Assembly (NCBI RefSeq): GCF_010587385.1
Contig: NZ_CP047475.1
Location: 930,001-994,000 of the forward strand
DNA from: Vibrio astriarenae
GTDB taxonomy: Bacteria > Pseudomonadota > Gammaproteobacteria > Enterobacterales > Vibrionaceae
DNA length: 64,000 bases
Direction: 5' to 3'
The position numbers were made by a program, and so were the translations under genes. This document shows positions 18,801 to 26,160 of the stretch, piece by piece. The notes below the pieces were generated by a model, which was not told the origin of the DNA, did no database searches, and worked only from the letters and a program-made list of their open reading frames with translations. How positions within the stretch are numbered: the first letter of the stretch is position 1; every line of letters begins with the position of its first letter.

Positions 18801-19217
18801 AGTAAATCGAATAACCTGTTATTGAATCAACCTCCGATTTCCGAAGATCTAGAGAAAACGACACGTCATATTAGTGACCAAGAAGCGTGGTTGCACCGCG
18901 TTGATGCACTGATTGAAGACAACTACGCGGACGCACAGTTTAGTACCTCGGTTGCATCAAAGGCGCTGTTTACATCAGAGCGCAACTTGCAGCGTAAATT
19001 TAAGGCAATTACTGGCAAAACATTTACCGAAGCCTTGATTGAGGTTCGTTTGGAAAATGCGTGTGAAAAGCTATTGGGGGGGCAGCGTATCTCGGATGTT
19101 GCATTTGATTGCGGTTTTAATGATCACTCTTACTTTAGCCAACGCTTTAAGTTGCATTACGGGCTTTCACCTTCTCAGTTTGTCGATGCCCAGATTGAGT
19201 TGTCAGAAACGATTTAA
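15837..19217 (+). CDS. tfoS: TfoS: membrane-bound AraC-type chitin sensor and competence regulator
   Basis: In V. cholerae TfoS (VC2080) senses chitin oligosaccharides and directly activates the small RNA gene tfoR, which raises TfoX and natural competence (known biology). Layout of the 1126 residues: signal sequence (about 1-30); periplasmic beta-propeller repeats of the Reg_prop type (about 30-650, for example GYWVGTENGLFVY, GGVWVGSDRGVRY); a Y_Y_Y-like domain (about 655-730); one membrane segment (about 737-760); a coiled coil; a kinase-like region with degenerate N and G boxes (about 800-990); and a C-terminal AraC/XylS DNA-binding domain (about 1017-1118). It lacks a receiver domain. No ATG precedes the signal sequence, so the start is one of the TTG codons at 15837 or 15840. 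A matching sRNA gene lies directly downstream on the other strand. Confidence 0.9.
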   Translation: MLSENTLRRPKLLHAILLWCCFFAHAVYAAGTRTSVFYPLPSLSQGKVFATKQLFVAEHGGIWIHDVHGDIYFFDGSNILPSRGSIFPQSYDHLTYAKGHFWTFVDHQLIKLMPNQQQIVETQITPGQQIRVLGVVNDWLWFADDNDFYTYEIESGALKRYSLQSVYQQSESSQVYVTDAEKVGDKWVLATSSGVYVSNQNSFQHIPVSGKRYIEKLHYSQRKQEMVVGTLNGALVFGIEKQTKMPRYIGNTHVLSIAETDNGYWVGTENGLFVYNSISGEINQLQSSQLSDYNLVGDKVYALVNDQQGGVWVGSDRGVRYHSLFSRNFDRLSANEVSVLSRGEKILYFAASEQSEGYWLATSGGLYRFRLNNFKSPSLIYRGKVLDVAQYQHELWLATPKGIVRVDLLTNEENTQHLPNDVPAPTAIEVGTENTLWGVSGLTLWRYELETGAFHSLGEDWWIGHYLPARVTELKTYGKDSVLIGTDHGLYVLNNNRVRFIQRSANFGEVIDIERYDDKVWVAASYGVYHINLETSEFEVLETVSPGIGPRCLVASKQGVWLSSSMGLSFYSPSAQLTQHFSSPFGTINNEFLADICLNDQSDADYLVFGTRSGLLSFDSTTLMHAERPATAMIFSQVDVNSQPIHIGGVAQSNIAIDFGDSISFRVGTSPSDTGSHKFYRLRSDSEWTPHEGRQITFDRLGPGKHTLEVKLRSRFGEQLSANTLTFSVNKPWYLKPISLALFVVFAIALVIGLIAWRSRRVMFANRKLRAQVALKTSQLKHQSRTVLNNNKSLRKQIEVREQLLSRLSADACSDKDNLLMSFKWERYELLMRLSSQHCVYEPIAFDLLPVSKAVVECWQMEFNEKGVALELSSEETSQCGLVQQLNLDSVLNTILAASLRRLTKGETLSISWRSDDCSIYLSIQDYGRQLPNFAFDGHKVSSSMLSFESLPHHAALSGAQLSRHSSPQENRLILEWERAECHVQADVSKSNNLLLNQPPISEDLEKTTRHISDQEAWLHRVDALIEDNYADAQFSTSVASKALFTSERNLQRKFKAITGKTFTEALIEVRLENACEKLLGGQRISDVAFDCGFNDHSYFSQRFKLHYGLSPSQFVDAQIELSETI

Positions 19218-19246
19218 GTTGTTGGGATTTTTGCTTCACGGTTGAT

Positions 19247-19277
19247 AAACGGTGCTCGTATGAGTGCCGTTTTTTTG
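19247..19277 (+). terminator. Terminator after tfoS
   Basis: Stem AACGGTGCTC/GAGTGCCGTT with a four-base loop and two G-T pairs, followed by a T run. It lies 30 bases after the tfoS stop and is separate from the opposite-strand terminator at 19310-19349. Confidence 0.85.
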
Positions 19278-19309
19278 TCTGATGCTTTTAAATAGGATGA
19301 TAAGGGAAT

Positions 19310-19349
19310 AAAAAAAAGAACGTGGTATAGCCGGGGGGACTATACCACG
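19310..19349 (-). terminator. Terminator of the tfoR candidate
   Basis: Ten perfect base pairs, a nine-base loop containing CCCCCC in the RNA sense, then TTCTTTTTTTT. This is the strongest evidence for a transcript on this strand. Confidence 0.9.
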
Positions 19350-19451
19350 GGTGTCAATGACACCTTCGCTTGCTGCCGGAGTGTTGCATCGTATGACACA
19401 ACACCTCTGGAATTCAGTTCTGGTCAAGAGTGATTGCTCTTGTCCGTGGTT
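19311..19451 (-). ncRNA. tfoR: Small RNA, candidate TfoR
   Basis: Read on the minus strand, this segment ends in a textbook terminator: perfect 10-base stem CGTGGTATAG/CTATACCACG (19321-19349), then TTC and eight T. Upstream lie a GGTGTC/GACACC hairpin (19350-19364), a GTGTTG/CAACAC hairpin (19381-19404) and CAAGAG/CTCTTG (about 19425-19442). A TATAGT -10 at 19458-19463 gives a start near 19451 and a transcript of about 140 bases. V. cholerae TfoR is about 102 bases, so the true 5' end may be nearer 19413. Position beside tfoS and the lack of any coding sequence make TfoR the best call; I cannot compare it with the known sequence. Confidence 0.8.
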
Positions 19452-19457
19452 GAGGTA

Positions 19458-19521
19458 ACTATACGAAAATCGACTTATTTTACGTATTAAATTAACGACA
19501 ATGTGGTGTAACAAAAGCGAC
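19458..19521 (-). promoter_or_regulatory. Candidate tfoR promoter and TfoS sites
   Basis: Minus-strand -10 TATAGT (19463-19458) has no recognisable -35 at 17 bases (TACGTA), as expected for an activator-dependent promoter. Three GTCG words on the same strand (19474-19471, 19499-19496, 19521-19518) are spaced 25 and 22 bases apart, roughly two helical turns, like direct repeats bound by AraC-family proteins. Assignment to TfoS is inference. Confidence 0.4.
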
Positions 19522-19753
19522 ATAACGGAAGCTGTAAATATAAGTAGCTGATTTTATCGTGTTTTTATTTTGGTCAGTTTGGCATTTTTATTGCTGTGGA
19601 TAAAAGTAGCAGTAAGTGTGAAAAGTATTTTTGACGTTTTTAACGAGTGACTGTGGAAATGAAGAAACACAACTGCGTAATAGCCTCATAACAAAAGTGG
19701 AAAATATGATTTCAATCTAAGACGGAATCTAATTTTCTAGGTACCATTGCAAA

Positions 19754-19768
19754 TAGTAATAATTATCA
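19754..19768. promoter_or_regulatory. Fur box before feoABC
   Basis: TAGTAATAATTATCA matches the 7-1-7 Fur consensus at 12 of 14 informative positions (my count). It ends 16 bases before the feoA start, where bound Fur-Fe(II) would block transcription. It predicts iron repression of feoABC. Confidence 0.82.
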
Positions 19769-19784
19769 ATAGCGATTTTCTCCA

Positions 19785-20009
19785 ATGAAGTTATCTCAGC
19801 TTAACCCCGGTCAAACAGCAACCATAGATGGGCTCAATTTGCTTGATACTGTCGTTCGCAAAAAGCTCATGGTCATGGGAGTTCTTCCTGCTACCGAGAT
19901 TCGAGTGGTTCGACGCGCTCCTATGGGAGACCCATTACAAGTTGAAGTGAGAGGGGTATCCATCGCATTGCGCAATGCGATAGCGGAAAAGATTGAGGTA
20001 ACATTATGA
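19785..20009 (+). CDS. feoA: Ferrous iron transport protein A
   Basis: Small cytoplasmic SH3-like protein needed for FeoB-dependent Fe(II) uptake; in V. cholerae FeoA, FeoB and FeoC form a complex (known). 74 aa with the family pattern LNPGQTATIDGL and MVMGVLPATEIRVVRRAPMG. Its stop overlaps the feoB start (ATGA at 20006-20009), so stoichiometry is probably maintained by coupling. A Fur box lies just upstream. Confidence 0.94.
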   Translation: MKLSQLNPGQTATIDGLNLLDTVVRKKLMVMGVLPATEIRVVRRAPMGDPLQVEVRGVSIALRNAIAEKIEVTL

Positions 20010-22276
20010 GCTACACCATTCTAACTGTTGGTAACCCTAATAGCGGTAAAACGACGCTGTTTAATGCGCTAACGGGTGCAAAGCAGCAAGTGGGCAACTG
20101 GGCAGGGGTTACGGTTGAGAAAAAAACTGGACAGTTCAAGCACGCTGGTGACGAGTTTGAGTTAACCGATCTTCCAGGTATCTACTCACTCGATAGCGGC
20201 AATGACAGCAATAGTATCGACGAGTCGATAGCTTCGAGAGCCATACTTACTCTTCCTGCTGACGTGATTATTAATGTGGTTGATGCCACCAGTTTAGAGC
20301 GTAGTTTGTACATGACGACTCAGCTTCGTGAGCTTGGTCGTCCGATGGTGGTGGTGCTGAATAAGCTCGATGCATTAAAGCGTGAGCGCCAGCGTATCGA
20401 TATCAAGGCACTGGAGAAGTCTTTGGGTTGTCCGGTTTTATTACTGTCAGCAACCAATAAAGAGCAAGTGGCGAGCTTTAAAGAAAAGCTGCATAAAATG
20501 CTGGTGCAAGGTATTGTCATGCAAGACTTTGCGCTTGATTATGGCGATGAAATGACGGAGCAAGTTGAGCATTTGGTGCCGCTATTTTCAAAAAGCAATG
20601 TTTGCCCCAAAGCACTCGCTATACGCGCACTTGAACAAGATACCCTGATTGTGAACAGTTTATCAGAAGAGCCTCGTCAAAGTGTCAACCAAGCGCTCGC
20701 CAATATCGCGGTTGATGTTGACCTACAAGTTGCGAATGTGCGTTACAGCTATCTGCATGAACTGTGCAAAAAGGTCCGCCGTAAAGATGGGGGGCTGAGC
20801 CGCAGCATGTCAGAGAAAATCGATCAATTTACCTTAAACAAATGGACTGGCATCCCTTTCTTCTTTGTTGTGATGTATTTGATGTTCATGTTCTCTATCA
20901 ACATCGGCAGTGCGTTCATCGATTTCTTCGATATCGGTGTAGGGGCATTGCTGGTGGATGGTGGTCATTACCTATTGGATGATCACTTGCCTGTTTGGTT
21001 AGTGACGGTATTGGCCGACGGTATTGGAGGCGGTATTCAGACAGTCGCTACCTTTATTCCCGTGATTGCCTGCTTATATCTATTCTTAGCCGTCTTGGAA
21101 AGTTCAGGCTACATGGCACGTGCTGCATTTGTACTTGATAAAGTCATGCAGAAGATTGGCCTGCCGGGTAAAGCTTTCGTGCCATTGGTGCTTGGTTTCG
21201 GTTGTAATGTGCCTTCGATCATGGCGACACGTACTCTTGACCAAGAGCGTGAGCGTAAGCTTGCAGCGTCGATGGCTCCGTTTATGTCCTGTGGTGCTCG
21301 TTTACCGGTGTATGCCCTGTTTGCAGCCGCTTTTTTCCCCGGTTCGGGGCAAAATGTTGTGTTTGCGTTGTACCTACTAGGTATCGTTGCTGCGGTGTTT
21401 ACCGGCCTATTCTTGAAAAAAACGCTCTACCCAGGCAGCAGCGACAGCTTAGTGATGGAGATGCCAGATTACGAGCTACCAACGATGCAAAATGTTTTGA
21501 TCAAAACCTGGCAGAAGCTCAAGCGATTTGTTCTTGGTGCCGGTAAGACAATTGTGGTGGTGGTTGCACTATTGAGCTTCTTCAATTCAATGGGTACTGA
21601 TGGTTCATTTGGCAATGAGGATAGTGAGAAGTCTGTTCTATCTCAAGCGGCTCAAGTGGTTACTCCTGTATTTGCGCCTATCGGTGTTTCGCAAGATAAC
21701 TGGCCAGCAACGGTCGGTATCATTACCGGCATTTTTGCCAAAGAGGCGGTTGTGGGCACGCTGAACAATCTATATACCTCGGCAGAAGGTGAAGATGAGG
21801 CCTTCGACTTGATGGCCAGCTTGGAAGAGGCAGTGATGTCGATACCGGACAATCTAATGGGCCTAAGCTATTCAGATCCTCTGGGTATCGAAGTCGGCGA
21901 CCTGAGTGATACCGCCGCGGTGGCTGAAGAGCAAGAAGTTGATACGTCGATATTTGCCAACATCAAACAGCAATTTGTTTCAGGTCATGCGGCATTTGCT
22001 TACCTTATTTTCATTTTGCTCTATACGCCTTGTGTTGCCGCTATGGGGGCATATGTGAAAGAGTTTGGCGCAATGTTCGCTCGCTTTATTGCCGTGTGGA
22101 CAATGGCATTGGCCTATTTTGGTGCTGCTTTCTATTACCAAGCTGCTCACTTCTCCGATCACCCAGTGACGAGTGCCGTTTGGATGGTGGTGATCATCGC
22201 CGCTTATGTGCTGACCTTCGGTATTTTTAAGCGTAAGGGAAAACAGTGCGACGTCATGGAGTTGCAAAACGCATGA
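20006..22276 (+). CDS. feoB: Ferrous iron transporter B
   Basis: Inner-membrane Fe(II) permease with an N-terminal G domain. The GTPase motifs are in order: G1 GNPNSGKTTLFN (about 8-19), G3 DLPGIYSL, G4 NKLD. A helical insertion domain follows to about residue 270, then the membrane part with the two inverted gate motifs around GFGCNVPSIMATR and SCGARLPVYALFAAAFFP. 756 aa is normal. It overlaps both neighbours by four bases (ATGA) in a tight feoABC operon. Confidence 0.96.
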   Translation: MSYTILTVGNPNSGKTTLFNALTGAKQQVGNWAGVTVEKKTGQFKHAGDEFELTDLPGIYSLDSGNDSNSIDESIASRAILTLPADVIINVVDATSLERSLYMTTQLRELGRPMVVVLNKLDALKRERQRIDIKALEKSLGCPVLLLSATNKEQVASFKEKLHKMLVQGIVMQDFALDYGDEMTEQVEHLVPLFSKSNVCPKALAIRALEQDTLIVNSLSEEPRQSVNQALANIAVDVDLQVANVRYSYLHELCKKVRRKDGGLSRSMSEKIDQFTLNKWTGIPFFFVVMYLMFMFSINIGSAFIDFFDIGVGALLVDGGHYLLDDHLPVWLVTVLADGIGGGIQTVATFIPVIACLYLFLAVLESSGYMARAAFVLDKVMQKIGLPGKAFVPLVLGFGCNVPSIMATRTLDQERERKLAASMAPFMSCGARLPVYALFAAAFFPGSGQNVVFALYLLGIVAAVFTGLFLKKTLYPGSSDSLVMEMPDYELPTMQNVLIKTWQKLKRFVLGAGKTIVVVVALLSFFNSMGTDGSFGNEDSEKSVLSQAAQVVTPVFAPIGVSQDNWPATVGIITGIFAKEAVVGTLNNLYTSAEGEDEAFDLMASLEEAVMSIPDNLMGLSYSDPLGIEVGDLSDTAAVAEEQEVDTSIFANIKQQFVSGHAAFAYLIFILLYTPCVAAMGAYVKEFGAMFARFIAVWTMALAYFGAAFYYQAAHFSDHPVTSAVWMVVIIAAYVLTFGIFKRKGKQCDVMELQNA

Positions 22277-22503
22277 TAGTCTCACAGCTGTATGAGTATA
22301 TTTGTCAGCAAGGGACCATGAGTCAGGCGCAACTTGCTCAACACTTCGGCGTGAGCGCGGATGGCATCGATGCCATGCTCGACATTTGGATTCAAAAAGG
22401 CAAGCTATCTCGGCTCTTAGATACGAACCCTATCACCAAGAAGCAAAGCGTGCGATACGCTGTGACTAAAGATGACGGCTTGTCGGTAACTGTGACAATG
22501 TAA
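22273..22503 (+). CDS. feoC: FeoC winged-helix protein
   Basis: Small partner of FeoB. The chosen ATG at 22273 overlaps the feoB stop and gives 76 aa beginning MIVSQLYEYICQQG, as in other FeoC proteins; an upstream in-frame start at 22246 would sit inside feoB. Winged helix with helix-turn-helix SQAQLAQHFGVSADGIDAM. Only one Cys is present, so the C-terminal four-Cys iron-sulfur cluster of enteric FeoC is absent. It is followed by a terminator. Confidence 0.88.
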   Translation: MIVSQLYEYICQQGTMSQAQLAQHFGVSADGIDAMLDIWIQKGKLSRLLDTNPITKKQSVRYAVTKDDGLSVTVTM

Positions 22504-22507
22504 GCTG

Positions 22508-22537
22508 AAGGCTGGGTAGGGTACTCAGCCTTTTTTC
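22508..22537 (+). terminator. Terminator after feoC
   Basis: AAGGCTGGGTA/TACTCAGCCTT stem with a short loop, then TTTTTTCTTT. Confidence 0.88.
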
Positions 22538-22676
22538 TTTGTGATGTTAAGTTAATGACATGATGATGTGGCGTAAAATGGCAAGTTAATAGTGCGTATC
22601 AACGTAAGATTGAACTCACTCGCTAAGGAGCGGTTGCTCACTTAGTTGCCCAATCAATCAAACGCAGAGAAACACT

Positions 22677-23096
22677 ATGACATCGAACATCCCATTTATG
22701 ACGAAATCGGTTATTGGTATTACAGCAGTATTGGTGGCTAACCACTATTGGTCGTGGTTTACCGTTAGCAGTATTGAAGTAGCGGTGTTGGTCGGTGTTT
22801 TGATGCAGGCGTGCTTGTGTTTCTTTATTTGGCTGGAAGGCTTTACTGCAAAAAAGTGGCAGGCAAAAGGTAAAGCAACGGTCCATAAAATTGGGCGCGG
22901 AGTAACGTCTTACCTTTCTCTCGTTGGTGGTAAGTTCATCACCATGGGCATTATTGGAGCGATCTTTGGGAGCTCGGTGTTGATGGAAGGTTACTTTAAT
23001 GGTGTTGTGGTGTTCTTTGGACTGATATTCTTGATCCTCGGCCTAGAGAAAGTAGTAGAGAAGTTTTTCTATCAAACGCCAGTTAGCAACAATTAA
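22677..23096 (+). CDS. Conserved membrane protein of unknown function
   Basis: I do not recognise a named family. The 139 residues contain four likely membrane segments: about 12-30, 36-54 (VAVLVGVLMQACLCFFIWLE), 84-103 and 107-125. A Lys-rich cytoplasmic stretch, TAKKWQAKGKATVHKIGRG, lies between segments 2 and 3, and the C-terminal tail is short. It is monocistronic: the feoC terminator lies 140 bases upstream and another terminator follows. No partner is implied by context beyond proximity to feoABC. Coding is supported by length, hydrophobic pattern and flanking signals. Confidence 0.75.
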   Translation: MTSNIPFMTKSVIGITAVLVANHYWSWFTVSSIEVAVLVGVLMQACLCFFIWLEGFTAKKWQAKGKATVHKIGRGVTSYLSLVGGKFITMGIIGAIFGSSVLMEGYFNGVVVFFGLIFLILGLEKVVEKFFYQTPVSNN

Positions 23097-23111
23097 TGTA
23101 TTAAGAGATAA

Positions 23112-23146
23112 GAGGCCAGAGCACTTTGTTGTTCTGGCCTTCTTTT
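23112..23146. terminator. Terminator between convergent genes
   Basis: AGGCCAGA/TTCTGGCCT stem with a T-rich tail on the plus strand (TCTTTT). It lies between the membrane-protein gene and the HIT-family gene and may serve mainly the former. Confidence 0.8.
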
Positions 23147-23147
23147 A

Positions 23148-23576
23148 TCATGCTTTCGTGAATAGGGAACTCAGAGAGAGCACGTTTTGGATTCTGGTCA
23201 GCAACTTGGCCTGTTCGCTTTCCTCACGAAACTCACCTTGGGTGTTTCCCCAAACCGGCCCAGGCCACGCGATATCGTCTTTAAAACGAGCAATGTGGTG
23301 AATGTGCAGTTGTGGCACCATGTTCCCCAGTGCACCAAAATTAAGCTTATCGGGTTGAAAGGTTGCCTCTAGTGCTTGACTGACGGCTTGTGACTCCAAT
23401 AGAAACTGCTGCTGTTCTTTCATTGGGAGGTGATGAAGCTCTCTCAGGTTCTCACGTTTGGGTACCAGAATAATCCAAGGTACGGCATTGTCTTTATGTA
23501 GGAGAGCGACACACAGAGGGAATTGACCAATAAGGTTTGTGTCTTTTGCGAGTTGTGGGTGGAGTTCAAAGCTCAT
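23148..23576 (-). CDS. HIT family protein
   Basis: Histidine-triad hydrolase/transferase of about 142 aa, probably acting on a dinucleotide or nucleotide conjugate; the substrate is unknown. The motif is QLHIHHIARF: the first His of the canonical triad is replaced by Gln, while the central nucleophile His and the next His are kept. The downstream AWPGPVWG is typical of this bacterial subgroup. The start at 23576 (MSFELHPQLAKDT) is preferred over 23624, whose extra 16 residues are low-complexity, rich in Ser and Lys, and overlap the argS terminator. Confidence 0.85.
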   Translation of the reverse strand: MSFELHPQLAKDTNLIGQFPLCVALLHKDNAVPWIILVPKRENLRELHHLPMKEQQQFLLESQAVSQALEATFQPDKLNFGALGNMVPQLHIHHIARFKDDIAWPGPVWGNTQGEFREESEQAKLLTRIQNVLSLSSLFTKA

Positions 23577-23597
23577 ATCAGAATCCTTTGACTTAGA

Positions 23598-23635
23598 TGA
23601 AAAAGAAAAGGTTGATGTTTTCACATCAACCTTTC
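23598..23635 (-). terminator. Terminator after argS
   Basis: Minus-strand stem AAGGTTGATGT/ACATCAACCTT with a four-base loop, then TTCTTTTTC. It sits between argS and the HIT gene. Confidence 0.88.
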
Positions 23636-23653
23636 GTTTATCGATGAGCGAGA

Positions 23654-25387
23654 TTACATACGCTCAAGGGTATCAATACCCAGTAGCGATAGACCTTGCT
23701 TGATGGTCTTCGCTGTCAGAGCAGCAAGTTTCAAGCGGCTCTGTTTTACGGATTCATCTTTAGCCACTAGGATTGGGCATGCTTCGTAGAAGCTAGAGAA
23801 TTGACCAGCAAGTTCAAACAGGTAGCTACACATGATGTGTGGCTGGCCTTCGCGAGCGACAGACTGTACTGCTTCTTCAAACTGCATGAGTTTCGCAATC
23901 AGTGTTTTCTCTTTCTCATCAGTGACTTTGATTTCACCTTGTAGAGAGTCCATCGAAACACCAGCTTTAGCGAAGATAGAAGATACACGTGTGAATGCGT
24001 ACTGCATGTATGGCGCAGTGTTACCTTCAAACGCTAGCATGTTGTCCCAGTCGAACACGTAGTCAGTGGTACGGTGCTTAGATAGGTCTGCGTATTTAAC
24101 CGCTGCCATTGCAACAGTGCGAGAAATCTTCTCTTTTTCTTCAGCATCCAGCTCAGGGTTCTTAGACTCGATAAGCTTCGCTGCACGCTCTTCTGCTTCA
24201 TCGAGAAGGTCAGCTAGGCGAACAGTGCCACCCGCACGTGTCTTAAATGGCTTGCCATCTTTACCTAGCATCATACCGAAAGCGTGGTGCTCAAGAGACA
24301 CTGATTCAGGAATGTAACCTGCTTTACGAACGATAGTCCATGCTTGCATTAGGTGCTGATGCTGGCGAGAGTCAATGAAGTAAAGTACGCGATCAGCGCC
24401 TAGCTCTTCATAACGGTATTTAGCACACGCGATATCTGTGGTGGTGTATAGGAAACCGCCATCGCGTTTTTGGATGATAACGCCCATTGGGTCGCCATCT
24501 TTGTTTTTGTACTCGTCAAGGAACACAACTTGAGCACCATCATCCTCAACCGCAAGGCCTTGCGCTTTAAGGTCAGATACAATGCCTGGTAGCATGTGGT
24601 TGTATTGGCTTTCACCCATGACGTCGTCACGTGTTAGTGATACGTTTAGACGGTCGTAGTTGCGCTGGTTTTGAATCATGGTGATATCAACCAGTTTCTT
24701 CCACATTTCACCACAGAACTCGTCACCACCTTGCAGTTTTACAACGTAGTTACGTGCTTTCTCGGCAAAGGCTTCATCTTCATCGTAAAGCTTTTTGGAT
24801 TCACGGTAGAAGGCTTCAAGGTCAGAAAGTTCCATAGAAACTTCGCCCGATTCTTGTTGAACGCGCTCAAGGTTCGCAATCAGCATACCGAACTGAGTAC
24901 CCCAGTCACCGATGTGGTTGGCACGAATAACTTTGTGACCCAAGAACTCCAACGTACGAACAACCGCATCACCGATGATGGTTGAACGGAGGTGACCAAC
25001 GTGCATCTCTTTTGCTACGTTCGGTGCTGAGTAGTCAGCAACGATGGTTTTTGCTTCTTCTGCTTGTACGCCTAGACGAGCGTCAGCCAGAGCTGAGTCT
25101 GCTTGCTTTGCAAGAAATGCTTCATCTAAGAAGATGTTGATAAAGCCAGGGCCAGCGATTTCAACTTTGCCTGCGATGCCATCAAGGTCTAGAACATCTA
25201 GCACTTTTTGAGCAAATTCTCGTGGGTTTGTGCCGAGTTTTTTAGCAACGCCCATTACGCCATTCGCTTGGTAATCACCAAATTGTGGCTTTGCTGATTG
25301 ACGAACTGCGGCAGGGCTGCCTGCAGGTGCGCCAGCGGCTTCAAGAGCCTGAGATACTTTGTCATTAATAAGTGCTTGAATATTCAC
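23654..25387 (-). CDS. argS: Arginyl-tRNA synthetase
   Basis: Class I aminoacyl-tRNA synthetase charging tRNA-Arg. The HIGH-type motif is HVGHLRST (in [16 protein letters not shown]), and an additional N-terminal domain begins [14 protein letters not shown]. As usual for ArgRS the KMSKS loop is degenerate (around [13 protein letters not shown]). A GTG start at 25387 gives 577 aa, the E. coli length, and is preceded at good spacing by GAAGGAA. An ATG five codons upstream would put that ribosome site inside the gene. Divergent from yecM, as in enterics. Confidence 0.95.
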   Translation of the reverse strand: MNIQALINDKVSQALEAAGAPAGSPAAVRQSAKPQFGDYQANGVMGVAKKLGTNPREFAQKVLDVLDLDGIAGKVEIAGPGFINIFLDEAFLAKQADSALADARLGVQAEEAKTIVADYSAPNVAKEMHVGHLRSTIIGDAVVRTLEFLGHKVIRANHIGDWGTQFGMLIANLERVQQESGEVSMELSDLEAFYRESKKLYDEDEAFAEKARNYVVKLQGGDEFCGEMWKKLVDITMIQNQRNYDRLNVSLTRDDVMGESQYNHMLPGIVSDLKAQGLAVEDDGAQVVFLDEYKNKDGDPMGVIIQKRDGGFLYTTTDIACAKYRYEELGADRVLYFIDSRQHQHLMQAWTIVRKAGYIPESVSLEHHAFGMMLGKDGKPFKTRAGGTVRLADLLDEAEERAAKLIESKNPELDAEEKEKISRTVAMAAVKYADLSKHRTTDYVFDWDNMLAFEGNTAPYMQYAFTRVSSIFAKAGVSMDSLQGEIKVTDEKEKTLIAKLMQFEEAVQSVAREGQPHIMCSYLFELAGQFSSFYEACPILVAKDESVKQSRLKLAALTAKTIKQGLSLLGIDTLERM

Positions 25388-25566
25388 ACGCGTTTCCTTC
25401 ATTTCAAGGACGAAAAGCTCGGTATAACAGCCCGAGTTTTGTTTGAGTTCACAAAAATGGCGCTAATGATAACAATTTTATTTGCTGTCATACAGAGAGG
25501 ATTTGGGGAAATTTTGCTACGAACGGGGTATATTGCCTGTCAAATTGGCTCAACAAGAGAAAAACC

Positions 25567-26160
25567 ATGACTTCATTATCATTGAAGCGTTTAACACCTC
25601 AGCAGATGATCGAGGATTTACCTGCTTTTATGCTTAAGATCGAGCAGCTCGCTCAGCGCCTTGGAATGGATTTATCTGACTATCAGGCGGACCATATTGC
25701 CCTGAGAATTAACGATTCTGAAATAGCTCAACAGGCCCGTATTGAGTGGGCAAAGCGAGGCGTTGAAATTTCTCAAGCGGAGATTAATGGCCGACCGATT
25801 ATCGTGAGTGAGTTTAGTTCTCCTTTACAGACTAGCCATTGGGCGATTGAGTGCTTGGAACTTCCTTTTCCTGCCAAAGGTAAGCTCTATCCACAAGAAG
25901 GGTGGGAGCATGTGGAGTTTGTTATTCCCTCTCAAGCAGAGACGGCAGAGTCTTATCTTGAAGACCTCACCAAACGATTACCTGGTTTGACAGCTACCTT
26001 GTCTCAACTGGACGAGTTAGACATCAAGATGAAGTTGTCGAGCCCGAAAGGAGAGGGCGAGCGTCTTAATAATCCCACCGTTGCATTTAAACACCAAGGT
26101 GTCTGTATCAAGCTTCACCCTCACAGCCTAAAAGCGATTGTTGCTTCGGAACACGCTTAG
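25567..26160 (+). CDS. yecM: YecM family protein (VOC-like fold)
   Basis: 197 aa; E. coli YecM, also next to argS, has a vicinal-oxygen-chelate-like fold and a proposed metal site, but its function is not established. Conserved segments seen here are ADHIALRIND, SHWAIECLELPFP and GWEHVEFVIP, which carry the likely metal ligands. Its TAG overlaps the stop of the convergent protease gene by bases 26157-26160, with no terminator between them. Confidence 0.85.
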   Translation: MTSLSLKRLTPQQMIEDLPAFMLKIEQLAQRLGMDLSDYQADHIALRINDSEIAQQARIEWAKRGVEISQAEINGRPIIVSEFSSPLQTSHWAIECLELPFPAKGKLYPQEGWEHVEFVIPSQAETAESYLEDLTKRLPGLTATLSQLDELDIKMKLSSPKGEGERLNNPTVAFKHQGVCIKLHPHSLKAIVASEHA

